Shown here: piece after piece, positions 1-7,523 of the stretch
Layout: every line of letters starts with the position of its first letter
How positions within the stretch are numbered: position 1 is the stretch's first letter
NCBI GenBank assembly: GCA_016933965.1
Contig: JAFGTS010000043.1
Coordinates: 25,009-89,008 of the forward strand
Length of the DNA stretch: 64,000 nt
Reading direction: 5' to 3'
From: Deltaproteobacteria bacterium
Lineage (GTDB): Bacteria; Desulfobacterota; Syntrophia; Syntrophales; UBA2210
Position numbers and translations under genes: made by a program
Notes under the pieces: generated by a model
The model's input: the letters and a program-made list of their open reading frames with translations, nothing else
Told to the model about the DNA's origin: nothing
The model's database searches: none

Positions 1-8
1 CCGGGTTT

Positions 9-1574
9 CTAATGCCTGAAATGACGTTTTCCCGTAAAGAGCATGGCTATGCCGTGCTCGTCGGCTGCCTGGATCGATTCTTCGTCCCTGATGGAGCCGC
101 CCGGTTGAATAATGGCCGTGATGCCCGCCTCGGCGGCGGTGTCGACAACGTCTCTGAAGGGGAAGAAGGCATCGGAACCGAGGACGGTCCCCTTCGTGGG
201 TGCCTGGGCCTTCATCAGGGCGATCTTCATGGAATCGATACGGCTCATCTGGCCGGCACCGACACCCACGAGCCGGTCCTTTGCGGCAATGACGATCGCG
301 TTCGATTTGACGTTCTTTACCACCCGCCAGGCGAAATCGAGGGCCTGGTATTCCTCTTCCGTGGGCTTACGCTTTGTGACGACCCGGGCATTGCGAACGT
401 TGTCGGTATCCAGGTCCCGGTCCTGCACCAGCAGGCCGCCCGCCACGCGGCGGAAGTCGAGCTCGCCCACCCGTGGGCCTGCGGGGGGATCGATGGCCAG
501 CAGCCGGAGGTTCTTTTTGGATTGCAGTATTTCCCGTGCCTCGGCGTCAAAGCCGGGGGCGATGATGACTTCGAGAAAGATCTTTCCAAGTTCCTCCGCC
601 GCCGCCTTGTCGACGGGACGGTTGAAACTGACGATGCCGCCGAAGGCCGATACGGGATCGGTCTGAAAGGCCTTCAGAAAGGCCTCGCGGAGGTCGCCGT
701 CCGAGGTCGCGGCACCGCAGGGATTGGCATGTTTCATGATGATGGCCGTGGGTGCCGTGAATTCGGACACCATCTGCCAGGCCGCGTCGCTGTCCATGAT
801 ATTGTTGTATGACAGTTCCTTGCCCTGGAGTTGCCGGGCGTTTGAGATGACCGACGCCGAGAGATCCGGCTCGCCGTAGAAAACGGCCTTCTGGTGTGGA
901 TTTTCGCCATATCGAAGGTCCTGGACCTTCCGGAACTGCATGGTCATGGTATCGGGGAATTCTCTTTTGGCGCCGGTGATGTCTGTTCGTCCGAGATAGT
1001 TCGAAATGGCGGCGTCATAGCGGGCGGTCAATTGGAAGGTCTTGACGGCCAGGGAAAAATTCGTTTCCTCGGAAACGCTCCCCTTTCGTTCCTTCATCTC
1101 ATCGAGCACCCGGCCGTAGTCGACGGGGTCGGTGACGACCGTGACGAACCGGTAGTTCTTGGCGGCGGCGCGCAGCATGGTCGGCCCGCCGATGTCGATG
1201 TTTTCGATGGCGTCCTCGAGGGTGCACCCCTCGTGCCGCACCGTGTCCTCGAACCGGTACAGATTGATGACCACCATGTCGATGGGCACAATACCATGCT
1301 CGGCGATGGCCTTCATGTGTTCCTCGTTGTCCCGCATGGCAAGCAGCCCGCCGTGCACCTTCGGATGGAGCGTCTTCAGGCGCCCGTCCATCATTTCGGG
1401 AAACCCCGTGTAATCGGAGACATCGATAACGGCGATCCCGTTTTCCCGAAGCTGGGCCGCCGTGCCGCCCGTTGAAAGGATCTCCACGTCGAATTTTTTC
1501 AATTCCCTGACAAATTCGATGATACCGCTCTTGTCCGTGACACTGACCAGCGCCCGTTTGATCTTTGTTTCCAT
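9..1574 (-). CDS. purH: Bifunctional AICAR formyltransferase / IMP cyclohydrolase
   Basis: Catalyses the last two steps of IMP synthesis: formylation of AICAR with 10-formyl-THF, then ring closure. The protein is 521 aa, the normal length. The N-terminal third is the MGS-like cyclohydrolase domain (RALVSVTDKSGI, then STGGTA and the DGRLKTLHPKVHGG motif). The rest is the transformylase domain with the catalytic KHANPCG motif. The ATG at 1574 is preferred over a GTG at 1580 because GAGGA lies 6 nt upstream of the ATG but directly abuts the GTG. It follows purD by 10 nt, so the two form one operon read leftwards. The stop codon TAG lies at 9-11, so the gene is complete. Confidence 0.97.
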   Translation of the reverse strand: METKIKRALVSVTDKSGIIEFVRELKKFDVEILSTGGTAAQLRENGIAVIDVSDYTGFPEMMDGRLKTLHPKVHGGLLAMRDNEEHMKAIAEHGIVPIDMVVINLYRFEDTVRHEGCTLEDAIENIDIGGPTMLRAAAKNYRFVTVVTDPVDYGRVLDEMKERKGSVSEETNFSLAVKTFQLTARYDAAISNYLGRTDITGAKREFPDTMTMQFRKVQDLRYGENPHQKAVFYGEPDLSASVISNARQLQGKELSYNNIMDSDAAWQMVSEFTAPTAIIMKHANPCGAATSDGDLREAFLKAFQTDPVSAFGGIVSFNRPVDKAAAEELGKIFLEVIIAPGFDAEAREILQSKKNLRLLAIDPPAGPRVGELDFRRVAGGLLVQDRDLDTDNVRNARVVTKRKPTEEEYQALDFAWRVVKNVKSNAIVIAAKDRLVGVGAGQMSRIDSMKIALMKAQAPTKGTVLGSDAFFPFRDVVDTAAEAGITAIIQPGGSIRDEESIQAADEHGIAMLFTGKRHFRH

Positions 1575-1584
1575 TGACACTCCT

Positions 1585-2910
1585 CTATCCTCGTATTTGC
1601 TTCATGTGCTGAATTCTTTTTTCGATCAGTTCCTTCGTGCCGATATCCGGGCGGTGATCCACGGGCCCGCTGATCGCCGATACGGCCGATTCAGCCTTTT
1701 TCTCGGCCCCGTCCAGGTCCCCCGCTATCCCCACCACGCCGACGGCCCGCGATGTGGTCATGAAAAGCCCGTCATCGCGACGGTCCACCGAGGAATAGTA
1801 GAGATTCACATCCTGCACGTTCTCCACCTCTATTTTCGCAGAGGTGGTCTTCGCGTCGGGATGGTCCTTTGGCAGGCCATATCCCCGGGGCACGACGTAT
1901 TTGCATACTGTGGCTTTCTTTTCGAACTCCACGGGCAGCCTGTCGAGCGTTCCGTCGATGACGGCCCGGCAGAGTTCCACAAAATCGGTGCGGAGCAGGG
2001 GCAGGATGTTCATCGCCTCGGGGTCCCCGAAGCGCGCGTTGTACTCGAGAAGCCGCACGCCGTCCCGGGTGATGATGAAGCCGCCGTACATGATCCCCTT
2101 GTAATACTCGCCGGTTTCCCGGTAAATGGCGTCGGCTACCCTCCGGGTGATATCAAGACCGGCTTCAACATCCTCCCGCCCCATGAAGGGAAGTAAATGG
2201 TCCTCCATTGAATAGGAACCCATCCCGCCCGTGTTCGGACCCCTGTCCCCCACGAAGCGTCGCTTATGGTCCTGCACCGGTGGTGTGGCGACGACGGTCT
2301 TTCCGTCACAGAGACACTGTAATGAAAATTCCTCGCCGTCGAATTTTTCTTCCACGATGACCGAGGCGTGTTCGCTGAGTATCGACCGGCACTGTTCCAG
2401 GGCTTCCTCTTTGCTCTGAAAATGATCACCCTGGACCAGGACGCCCTTTCCCCCCGTCAGGCCGTCCGGTTTGATCACCACCTGTTCGAGTTCGCTCATG
2501 AACCCGGCGATGCCCTCGAGGGAATGAAAGACCCTGAACCGTGGGTTCCCGGGAATGTCGTATTTTTTCAGCAGCTCCCGCGTGAAGGATTTCGATGTTT
2601 CCAGCCGTGCCAGGTTCCTGGTGGGGCCAACGGCGGGGATACCCCGCGCCGCCAGCGCGTCGACGACGCCCCTGTCAAGAGGGTCCTCCGGGCCGATACA
2701 GGCGAAATCCACGGCATGCTCGACGGCGAATCGCGCGATGGCGTCCGGGTCGTCATAGGTTCCAAGCCGGACCGCCTTCGAGAGCGACGCGATGCCGGGG
2801 TTGTTGGATTTCATATATGCGTACAACACCGGATCATGACCGGAACGCATGATGCGTTCCGCCATGACGTGCTCCCGCGCGCCGTTTCCGACCAAGAGAA
2901 CCTGTACCAT
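1585..2910 (-). CDS. purD: Phosphoribosylamine-glycine ligase, archaeal-type
   Basis: Joins phosphoribosylamine and glycine with ATP to make GAR in purine synthesis. The protein is 441 aa with an ATP-grasp fold: N-terminal LLVGNGAREH, IKPDGLTGGKGV in the ATP-binding lobe, GPNTGGMGSYS, and metal/ATP-binding EYNARFGDPEAMN. The stretches YAYMKSNNPGI, VQDHKRRFVGDRGPNTGG and NARFGDPEAMNILPLLRTDF look much more like methanogen PurD sequences as I remember them than like the usual bacterial form, which suggests old lateral transfer. I chose the ATG at 2910 (AGGAGG 10 nt upstream); an ATG at 2919 sits only 1 nt from the AGGAGG. It is first gene of a purD-purH operon. Confidence 0.93.
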   Translation of the reverse strand: MVQVLLVGNGAREHVMAERIMRSGHDPVLYAYMKSNNPGIASLSKAVRLGTYDDPDAIARFAVEHAVDFACIGPEDPLDRGVVDALAARGIPAVGPTRNLARLETSKSFTRELLKKYDIPGNPRFRVFHSLEGIAGFMSELEQVVIKPDGLTGGKGVLVQGDHFQSKEEALEQCRSILSEHASVIVEEKFDGEEFSLQCLCDGKTVVATPPVQDHKRRFVGDRGPNTGGMGSYSMEDHLLPFMGREDVEAGLDITRRVADAIYRETGEYYKGIMYGGFIITRDGVRLLEYNARFGDPEAMNILPLLRTDFVELCRAVIDGTLDRLPVEFEKKATVCKYVVPRGYGLPKDHPDAKTTSAKIEVENVQDVNLYYSSVDRRDDGLFMTTSRAVGVVGIAGDLDGAEKKAESAVSAISGPVDHRPDIGTKELIEKRIQHMKQIRG

Positions 2911-2990
2911 GTGCGTCATACCTCCTGTAGACCTGCCGTTACCATTCCTGTCGTTCAATTGGATGTGATCAGATCGATCATAGAAAATCA

Positions 2991-3019
2991 CCTATATCCA
3001 AAAAGACATTATTCGTCAA
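2991..3019 (-). promoter_or_regulatory. Candidate sigma-70 promoter of purD-purH
   Basis: On the minus strand TTGACG (plus positions 3014-3019) and TATAGG (2991-2996) are separated by exactly 17 bp, about 80 bp upstream of the purD start. Predicted by eye only. Confidence 0.5.
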
Positions 3020-3040
3020 TGATTGACAACTTCGGGGATC

Positions 3041-3077
3041 GGGATTGGGGATTACGGAGTAGAAGGATTATGGATTA
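3041..3077. repeat. Degenerate GGATTA-type 7-nt repeat tract
   Basis: Imperfect copies of GGATTAC / GGATTAT / GGATTGG follow one another. The same heptamer tract recurs at 28938-28981 in another intergenic gap. Noncoding; function unknown. Confidence 0.6.
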
Positions 3078-3086
3078 GATTTTTCA

Positions 3087-3107
3087 CCTCCCTTTTGCAA
3101 AGGGAGG
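3087..3107. repeat. Perfect inverted repeat in the purD-regulator gap
   Basis: Arms CCTCCCTTT (3087-3095) and AAAGGGAGG (3099-3107) around TGC. It is not followed by a T run on either side, so it is more likely part of the local repeat cluster than a terminator. Confidence 0.5.
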
Positions 3108-3142
3108 CCGGGAGGGATTTTTGTATGTAAAATCCCCCCAAC

Positions 3143-3260
3143 CCCCCCTTTGTCAAAGGGGGGCTCTGGGTACGTTACTTTATCAAAGGGGGGCTTTCGG
3201 TTTGGTGCTTTACCAAAGGAGGGGCTTTCAGTACGTTACTTTATTAAAGGGGGGCTTTTC
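3143..3260. repeat. 30-bp tandem repeat, four units, led by a G/C-run palindrome
   Basis: Units beginning TCAAAGGGGGGCT start at 3153, 3183, 3213 and 3244, so the period is 30, 30 and 31 bp; the last unit is partial. The first unit is the right arm of a perfect 10-bp palindrome, CCCCCCTTTG (3143-3152) with CAAAGGGGGG (3154-3163). There are no unique spacers, so it is not a CRISPR array. The unit resembles short intergenic palindromic repeats that are dispersed in many genomes. Confidence 0.75.
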
Positions 3261-3300
3261 ACTTTGCCACTTTGCCACTTTGTCGCTTTGCCACTCTTCC
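3261..3300. repeat. 8-bp microsatellite (ACTTTGCC), five units
   Basis: Five in-register octamers: ACTTTGCC twice, ACTTTGTC, GCTTTGCC, ACTCTTCC. The reverse-complement octamer GGCAAAGT forms a seven-unit tract at 55551-55606, so the same repeat sits at two unrelated loci in opposite orientation. Confidence 0.75.
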
Positions 3301-3372
3301 CTCGCGTCTACCGTTCCAGCGACCTGTCGGGAAACATCATGATCGCCCTGCGAAAAACCTGTTTGACAAACA

Positions 3373-3388
3373 TGGCATGAATGCTGCA
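3373..3388 (+). promoter_or_regulatory. Candidate sigma-54 promoter upstream of the sigma-54 activator gene
   Basis: TGGCATGAATGCTGCA has GG at 3374-3375 and GC at 3386-3387 with the required 10 bp between, and matches 14 of 16 consensus positions. It lies 57 bp upstream of the activator start at 3445, which suggests autoregulation. The TGGCATGA core is shared with the promoters at 5663 and 25961. Confidence 0.6.
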
Positions 3389-3444
3389 AAGTACTCCGAT
3401 ATTGGTGGCTGGTTGATGAGAACGGCAATACCGGTGGTGCATAT

Positions 3445-5208
3445 ATGATGCTGAAAGACAGCCCGGAATTCCTGATGAAGATCATTCCCGATACGTTCTT
3501 CCGGGCATTGATCGATTCCGCCTATTTCGGAATTCTCGCGGTCGACCGGGAGGGGGGTGTGTTCTACGCCAACCAGGCGGCGAAAAAACTCCTGGGCTAT
3601 GAGGATGTTACGGACTTCGCATCAATGCGTATCGCTGACATGGATGCCCAACTCTGGGAGGATTACAGAAAGATCATCGGCACGGGGGTTCCCCAGTTGA
3701 ACGTGCCCTATAGTCACCGGGGCAGTAACGTGATCAGTCACCGTACGCCCATTGAAGCGGAAGGTGAGATAATCGGGATCGTCAGCGTGTTCCAGAGCCT
3801 CGAGGAGTATGAGAAGCTTGCCATGGACATATTCAGGGTCAGGGAATATGCCGACGAAATAGAAGCGATCATCGGCTCGTCGTACGACGGCATCTACGTG
3901 ACCGACGGAGACGCCAACACGATCAGGGTCAACGCCGCCTATGAGAAGATCACCGGTATCAAGGCCGCCGAGGTGCTGGGAAGGAACATGCGGGACCTTG
4001 TCAGGGAGGGGTATTATGACGAGAGCGTATCACTGAAGGTCCTCGAAAAGCGGGAGACCATCACCATCCGCCAGACGCTGAAATCGGGCAAGGAGATACT
4101 GGTAACGGGCAATCCCATCTATGACGAGGCGGGCAACATCAAGATGATCGTTACCAACGTGCGGGATATGACGGAGCTGGTCGAGTTGAACAAACGCCTG
4201 GAAGCGTCGCTGGGGTTGACGACGGCCTACAAGGAGCGGCTCCAGGAACTGCAGCGATCGGCCGTCCGGCAGAGCGATCTGATACGGGTGTCCGAGGCCA
4301 TGCTCCATGTCTATGATCTGGTTGAGCGGGTATGCATGACGGACGCGACGGTCCTGATATACGGTGAGACCGGCGTAGGTAAGGACCGGGTGGCCGAGGA
4401 GATACACGACAAGTCGAAGCGCTCCGAGAGCGGCATATTTGTCAAGATAAACTGCGGTGCCATTCCCGAAACGCTCCTCGAAAGCGAACTGTTCGGCTAC
4501 GACAAGGGGGCTTTTACCGGGGCGAAGCGGGAAGGCAAGGCGGGGCTCTTCGAGGTGGCCGACGGGGGGACGCTGTTCCTCGATGAAGTGGAATCGATGC
4601 CGCTGGTCCTGCAGTCAAAGCTGCTGCGGGTGCTTCAGAACTTCGAGATCACCCGGGTCGGTGGAACTGTGCCGAAAAAGGTCGACGTCCGCCTGATCTG
4701 TGCCTCGAATCAGGACCTGAAGGAACTGATCGAAAGAAAGGAATTCAGGGCGGACCTTTACTACCGGCTGAACGTGGTCCCCATTTATGTCCCGCCCCTG
4801 CGGGAACGGAGGGACGACATTCCCTACCTGATCAATCTTTTTCTCAAGCAATTCAATGAGAAACACGGGAGGAACATGATGCTCAGTCGTGATTCCTTCG
4901 ACATGCTCTGCCATTATAACTGGCCGGGGAATGTCCGCGAACTGGCAAACGTCATCGAGCGGCTCGTGGTCGTCACCTCGGACAGCATCATTTATCCCCA
5001 TCACCTTCCCCTGGAGTTCTGCGAAAAGGTCCGGTATGACACGCTGAGCGGCGACGTAACGCTCAAAGAACACCTGGAAAAGGTTGAAATGGCGGTCATC
5101 AGGAACGCCGTCGAAAAATATGGAAGTGCCAGAAAGGCGGCACCCCATCTCGGCATCGATCCCTCCACGCTCACGCGCAAGCTGAAAAAAAGCACCACTA
5201 ACGGTTAA
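3445..5208 (+). CDS. Sigma-54-dependent transcriptional activator with two PAS domains
   Basis: Enhancer-binding protein of 587 aa that would open sigma-54 promoters by ATP hydrolysis. Domains: PAS about residues 12-118, PAS about 135-245, AAA+ about 280-505, Fis-type helix-turn-helix at the C-terminus (about 550-585, [20 protein letters not shown]). The AAA+ module has Walker A GETGVGKD (307-314), the sigma-54-contacting GAFTGA loop (355-360) and Walker B GGTLFLDE (374-381). The PAS domains imply a small-molecule or redox signal; no phosphorylation domain is present. It sits just upstream of, and in the same direction as, the GABA/4-hydroxybutyrate operon, whose promoter is of sigma-54 type, so it is the likely activator. 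Two ATGs are adjacent (3445, 3448); neither has a strong ribosome-binding site. Confidence 0.93.
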   Translation: MMLKDSPEFLMKIIPDTFFRALIDSAYFGILAVDREGGVFYANQAAKKLLGYEDVTDFASMRIADMDAQLWEDYRKIIGTGVPQLNVPYSHRGSNVISHRTPIEAEGEIIGIVSVFQSLEEYEKLAMDIFRVREYADEIEAIIGSSYDGIYVTDGDANTIRVNAAYEKITGIKAAEVLGRNMRDLVREGYYDESVSLKVLEKRETITIRQTLKSGKEILVTGNPIYDEAGNIKMIVTNVRDMTELVELNKRLEASLGLTTAYKERLQELQRSAVRQSDLIRVSEAMLHVYDLVERVCMTDATVLIYGETGVGKDRVAEEIHDKSKRSESGIFVKINCGAIPETLLESELFGYDKGAFTGAKREGKAGLFEVADGGTLFLDEVESMPLVLQSKLLRVLQNFEITRVGGTVPKKVDVRLICASNQDLKELIERKEFRADLYYRLNVVPIYVPPLRERRDDIPYLINLFLKQFNEKHGRNMMLSRDSFDMLCHYNWPGNVRELANVIERLVVVTSDSIIYPHHLPLEFCEKVRYDTLSGDVTLKEHLEKVEMAVIRNAVEKYGSARKAAPHLGIDPSTLTRKLKKSTTNG

Positions 5209-5356
5209 TTAAAAAGGAAACAATCCAGAGTGCCGCCTGGATCAAGGCCCCGGTCGTGGCGGCAGGCATCTCGTCGGGCGTCAATTTGTCGTCGTCCCTG
5301 TCATAATGACCTGCCATGACCGGATGTCGAAAACGGTTTGGGGTGCTTACCCACGA

Positions 5357-5551
5357 GATGCAATTCTGCATCGGGGTTCTCACCTGTCGCGATTTGGGTG
5401 TTATGTAATTAAATCAGATGGCTGTGAGATGCTCACGCTATGCGGTGCACGCCCGTTGCATTCCTGCATCAATAGTGTGAAAAAGAAGATATTTTCCCTG
5501 ATTTCAATGACATGTTTTTTTCATCATCCCCTGTTGATGCATTGCTGCATT
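5357..5551. promoter_or_regulatory. Three GATGC-N6-GCATC dyads, candidate upstream activator sites
   Basis: Sites: 5357-5372 GATGC-AATTCT-GCATC (perfect), 5455-5470 GTTGC-ATTCCT-GCATC (9/10), 5536-5551 GATGC-ATTGCT-GCATT (9/10). Their starts are 98 and 81 bp apart and the last begins 127 bp before the -24 box at 5663. The same dyad with nearly the same spacing lies before the permease at 26116. Position and symmetry fit dimers of an enhancer-binding protein. The rest of the 570-bp gap between 5208 and 5782 shows no credible gene. Confidence 0.6.
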
Positions 5552-5662
5552 ATTCTTTTTTTCACTTTCCTGTGGATCGATGAGGAACGGGTTGCCCCGT
5601 AAGAACGGTAACCCTTTGTATTTTAATCACTATTGTGGAATGAGCCGGCCGGACCGATTCTG

Positions 5663-5678
5663 TGGCATGATAATTGTA
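5663..5678 (+). promoter_or_regulatory. Candidate sigma-54 promoter of the 4-hydroxybutyrate operon
   Basis: TGGCATGATAATTGTA matches 14 of 16 consensus positions, with GG at 5664-5665 and GT in place of GC at 5676-5677. The predicted start is near 5689, about 93 nt upstream of the dehydratase ATG at 5782. Confidence 0.65.
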
Positions 5679-5781
5679 GGACCTTTTGCAGCGTTACAGA
5701 ATGCCGGCGGTCCGCTGGCGCGGTTCGGCCGGTTCAGAAATATAAACCGTTTTTTCACAGCATTTCCGAAGGAGGCTCTGT

Positions 5782-7248
5782 ATGAGTAAATTAATGAATG
5801 CCAAAGAATATGAGGAAAGCCTTCGAAAATTGAATTTGAAGGTATACATGTTCGGTAAACGGGTCGAGAGCCCCGTTGATGATCCGATCATCCGCCCTTC
5901 CATGAACGCCGTGGCAATGACCTATGAGCTTGCCCACCGGCCCGAATATGAAGACCTGATGACCGACACGTCTCACCTCACCGGAGAAAAGGTAAACCGG
6001 TTCTGCCACATTCACCAGTCGGTGGGTGACCTGGTAAAAAAGAGCAAAATGGGTCGCCTCCTTGGCATGAAGACCGGTTGCTGCTTTCAGCGCTGCGTGG
6101 GCATGGATGCCTTGAACGCCCTTTCCATCACCACCCACGCGATCGATCAGAAGTACGGCACGGAATACAACAAACGCTTTTTGGAGTACCTGAAGTACGT
6201 ACAGGAAAACGACCTCACCTGTGACGGTGCCATGACGGACCCGAAAGGTGACCGGAGCCTGGCGCCCCACGCGCAGCCCGATCCGGACGCCTTCATGCAT
6301 GTCGTGGAAGAACGTCCCGACGGAATCGTCGTGAGCGGCGCGAAAGCCCATCAGACGGGCGCCGTCAATTCCCACGAGATCATCATCATGCCCACCATTA
6401 CTATGCGGGAGGCCGATAAGGATTACGCCATTTCCTTCGCCCTGCCGAGCGATGCCGAGGGTATCACCTACATTATCGGCCGCCAGTCCTGTGACACCAG
6501 GAAATCGGAAGGGATGACGCTCGACCGCGGCAACATGCACTACGGTGGTCACGAGGCGCTGGTCGTCTTCGACAAGGTCTTCGTTCCCTGGGACCGCGTG
6601 TTCATGTACAAGGAATATGACTTCTCGACCCAGCTGGTGGAGAATTTCGCCGCCTATCACCGGCAGAGTTACGCGTGCAAGGTCGGTGTCGGCGATGTCC
6701 TGATCGGTGCCACCCAGACAGTCGCAGAGTATAACGGTGCCGATAAGGCTTCCCATGTGAAGGACAAGATCGTCGAGATGAACCACCTCAACGAGACGCT
6801 TTACTGCGGCTGCATCGCCTGCGCGTCCGAAGGTCACAAGGAGCCGAGCGGCACCTATCTGGTTGACGTGCTTCTCGCCAATATCCACAAACACAACGTC
6901 ACCCGTTTCCCTTATCAGATAGCGCGGCTTGCGCAGGACATCGCCGGCGGCCTGCTGGTCACATTGCCTTCGGCGGCCGATTTCGCATCGCCTGAAGTGG
7001 GGAAATTGATGGAAAAGTACTACAAGGCGAAAGCCGATGTGCCCACGGAGCACAGAATGAGGATTCTGCGGCTTATCGAGAATCTGACGCTCGGTACGGC
7101 GGCAGTGGGGTACCTGACGGAGTCGATGCATGGTGCCGGTTCTCCCCAGGCGCAGCGGATCATGATTACCCGGATGATCAACCTTGAATTGAAAAAACAA
7201 ACGGCGAAGGAACTGTGCGGGATAGAGAAGGGGGATCACCTCAGCTGA
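5782..7248 (+). CDS. abfD: 4-hydroxybutyryl-CoA dehydratase / vinylacetyl-CoA delta-isomerase
   Basis: Dehydrates 4-hydroxybutyryl-CoA to crotonyl-CoA, using FAD and a [4Fe-4S] cluster in a radical mechanism. The protein is 488 aa, typical for the family, with the HpaB-like acyl-CoA-dehydrogenase fold. The cluster-binding motif CCFQRC puts Cys101 and Cys105 where Cys99/Cys103 lie in the Clostridium aminobutyricum enzyme; HRQSYAC supplies His293 and Cys299. The His-Cys spacing is one residue shorter than the His292/Cys299 I recall for that enzyme. The AKAHQTG substrate-pocket motif is at 187-193. GGAGG precedes the ATG. It is first gene of the operon, followed by the CoA-transferase that makes its substrate. 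The flavin monooxygenases of this fold lack the cysteines, so the assignment is firm. Confidence 0.95.
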   Translation: MSKLMNAKEYEESLRKLNLKVYMFGKRVESPVDDPIIRPSMNAVAMTYELAHRPEYEDLMTDTSHLTGEKVNRFCHIHQSVGDLVKKSKMGRLLGMKTGCCFQRCVGMDALNALSITTHAIDQKYGTEYNKRFLEYLKYVQENDLTCDGAMTDPKGDRSLAPHAQPDPDAFMHVVEERPDGIVVSGAKAHQTGAVNSHEIIIMPTITMREADKDYAISFALPSDAEGITYIIGRQSCDTRKSEGMTLDRGNMHYGGHEALVVFDKVFVPWDRVFMYKEYDFSTQLVENFAAYHRQSYACKVGVGDVLIGATQTVAEYNGADKASHVKDKIVEMNHLNETLYCGCIACASEGHKEPSGTYLVDVLLANIHKHNVTRFPYQIARLAQDIAGGLLVTLPSAADFASPEVGKLMEKYYKAKADVPTEHRMRILRLIENLTLGTAAVGYLTESMHGAGSPQAQRIMITRMINLELKKQTAKELCGIEKGDHLS

Positions 7249-7502
7249 AAATCGGTCTTAAGTACTGTGGCGGATGCAGGGCACAGTATAACAGGGTTAA
7301 GACCGTCGAATATATACGATCACGATTGGGGGACGATGTTTCATTCGTTCCCCCCGATCGTGACGATCTCGATTTTGTTCTGATCGTGGCGGGATGTAAA
7401 ACGGCCTGTGTCGATGTCTCACCCTTTGAAGGCCATCCCATCCGCTACATTACGAGCGAGGAAGATGCGGAGCAACTGATTGCTGATTTGCGCAAGGATT
7501 AA
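7245..7502 (+). CDS. Small protein with two Cys pairs between abfD and abfT
   Basis: I do not recognise a defined function. The 85-aa protein starts KIGLKYCGGC and ends in an acidic helix; Cys8, Cys11, Cys51 and Cys55 could bind a metal or Fe-S cluster or form disulfides. I place the start at the CTG at 7245, which overlaps the TGA stop of abfD and has a GGGGG-type ribosome-binding site about 9 nt upstream; small proteins of this kind usually begin right before the KYCGGC motif. A GTG at 7215 would give 95 aa but overlaps abfD by 34 nt without a ribosome-binding site. Its position suggests a role in assembly or protection of the oxygen-sensitive dehydratase, or redox coupling; this is inference. 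Confidence 0.75.
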   Translation: MKIGLKYCGGCRAQYNRVKTVEYIRSRLGDDVSFVPPDRDDLDFVLIVAGCKTACVDVSPFEGHPIRYITSEEDAEQLIADLRKD

Positions 7503-7523
7503 ATCAAGGAGGTCACGAGACTG

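Noticed and set aside
3153..3260. Possible CRISPR array
   Set aside because: Units are contiguous with a 30-bp period and no spacers; no cas gene nearby.
3121..3342. 73- and 76-codon open frames in the repeat patch
   Set aside because: They merely translate the 30-bp and 8-bp repeats; no ribosome-binding site.
5306..5602. 98-codon open frame between the activator and abfD
   Set aside because: Covers all three dyads; no ribosome-binding site; composition is noncoding.
5791..7239. 482-codon open frame antisense to abfD
   Set aside because: Shadow of a GC-rich gene: it mirrors abfD throughout, has no ribosome-binding site, and its translation shows no family motif.
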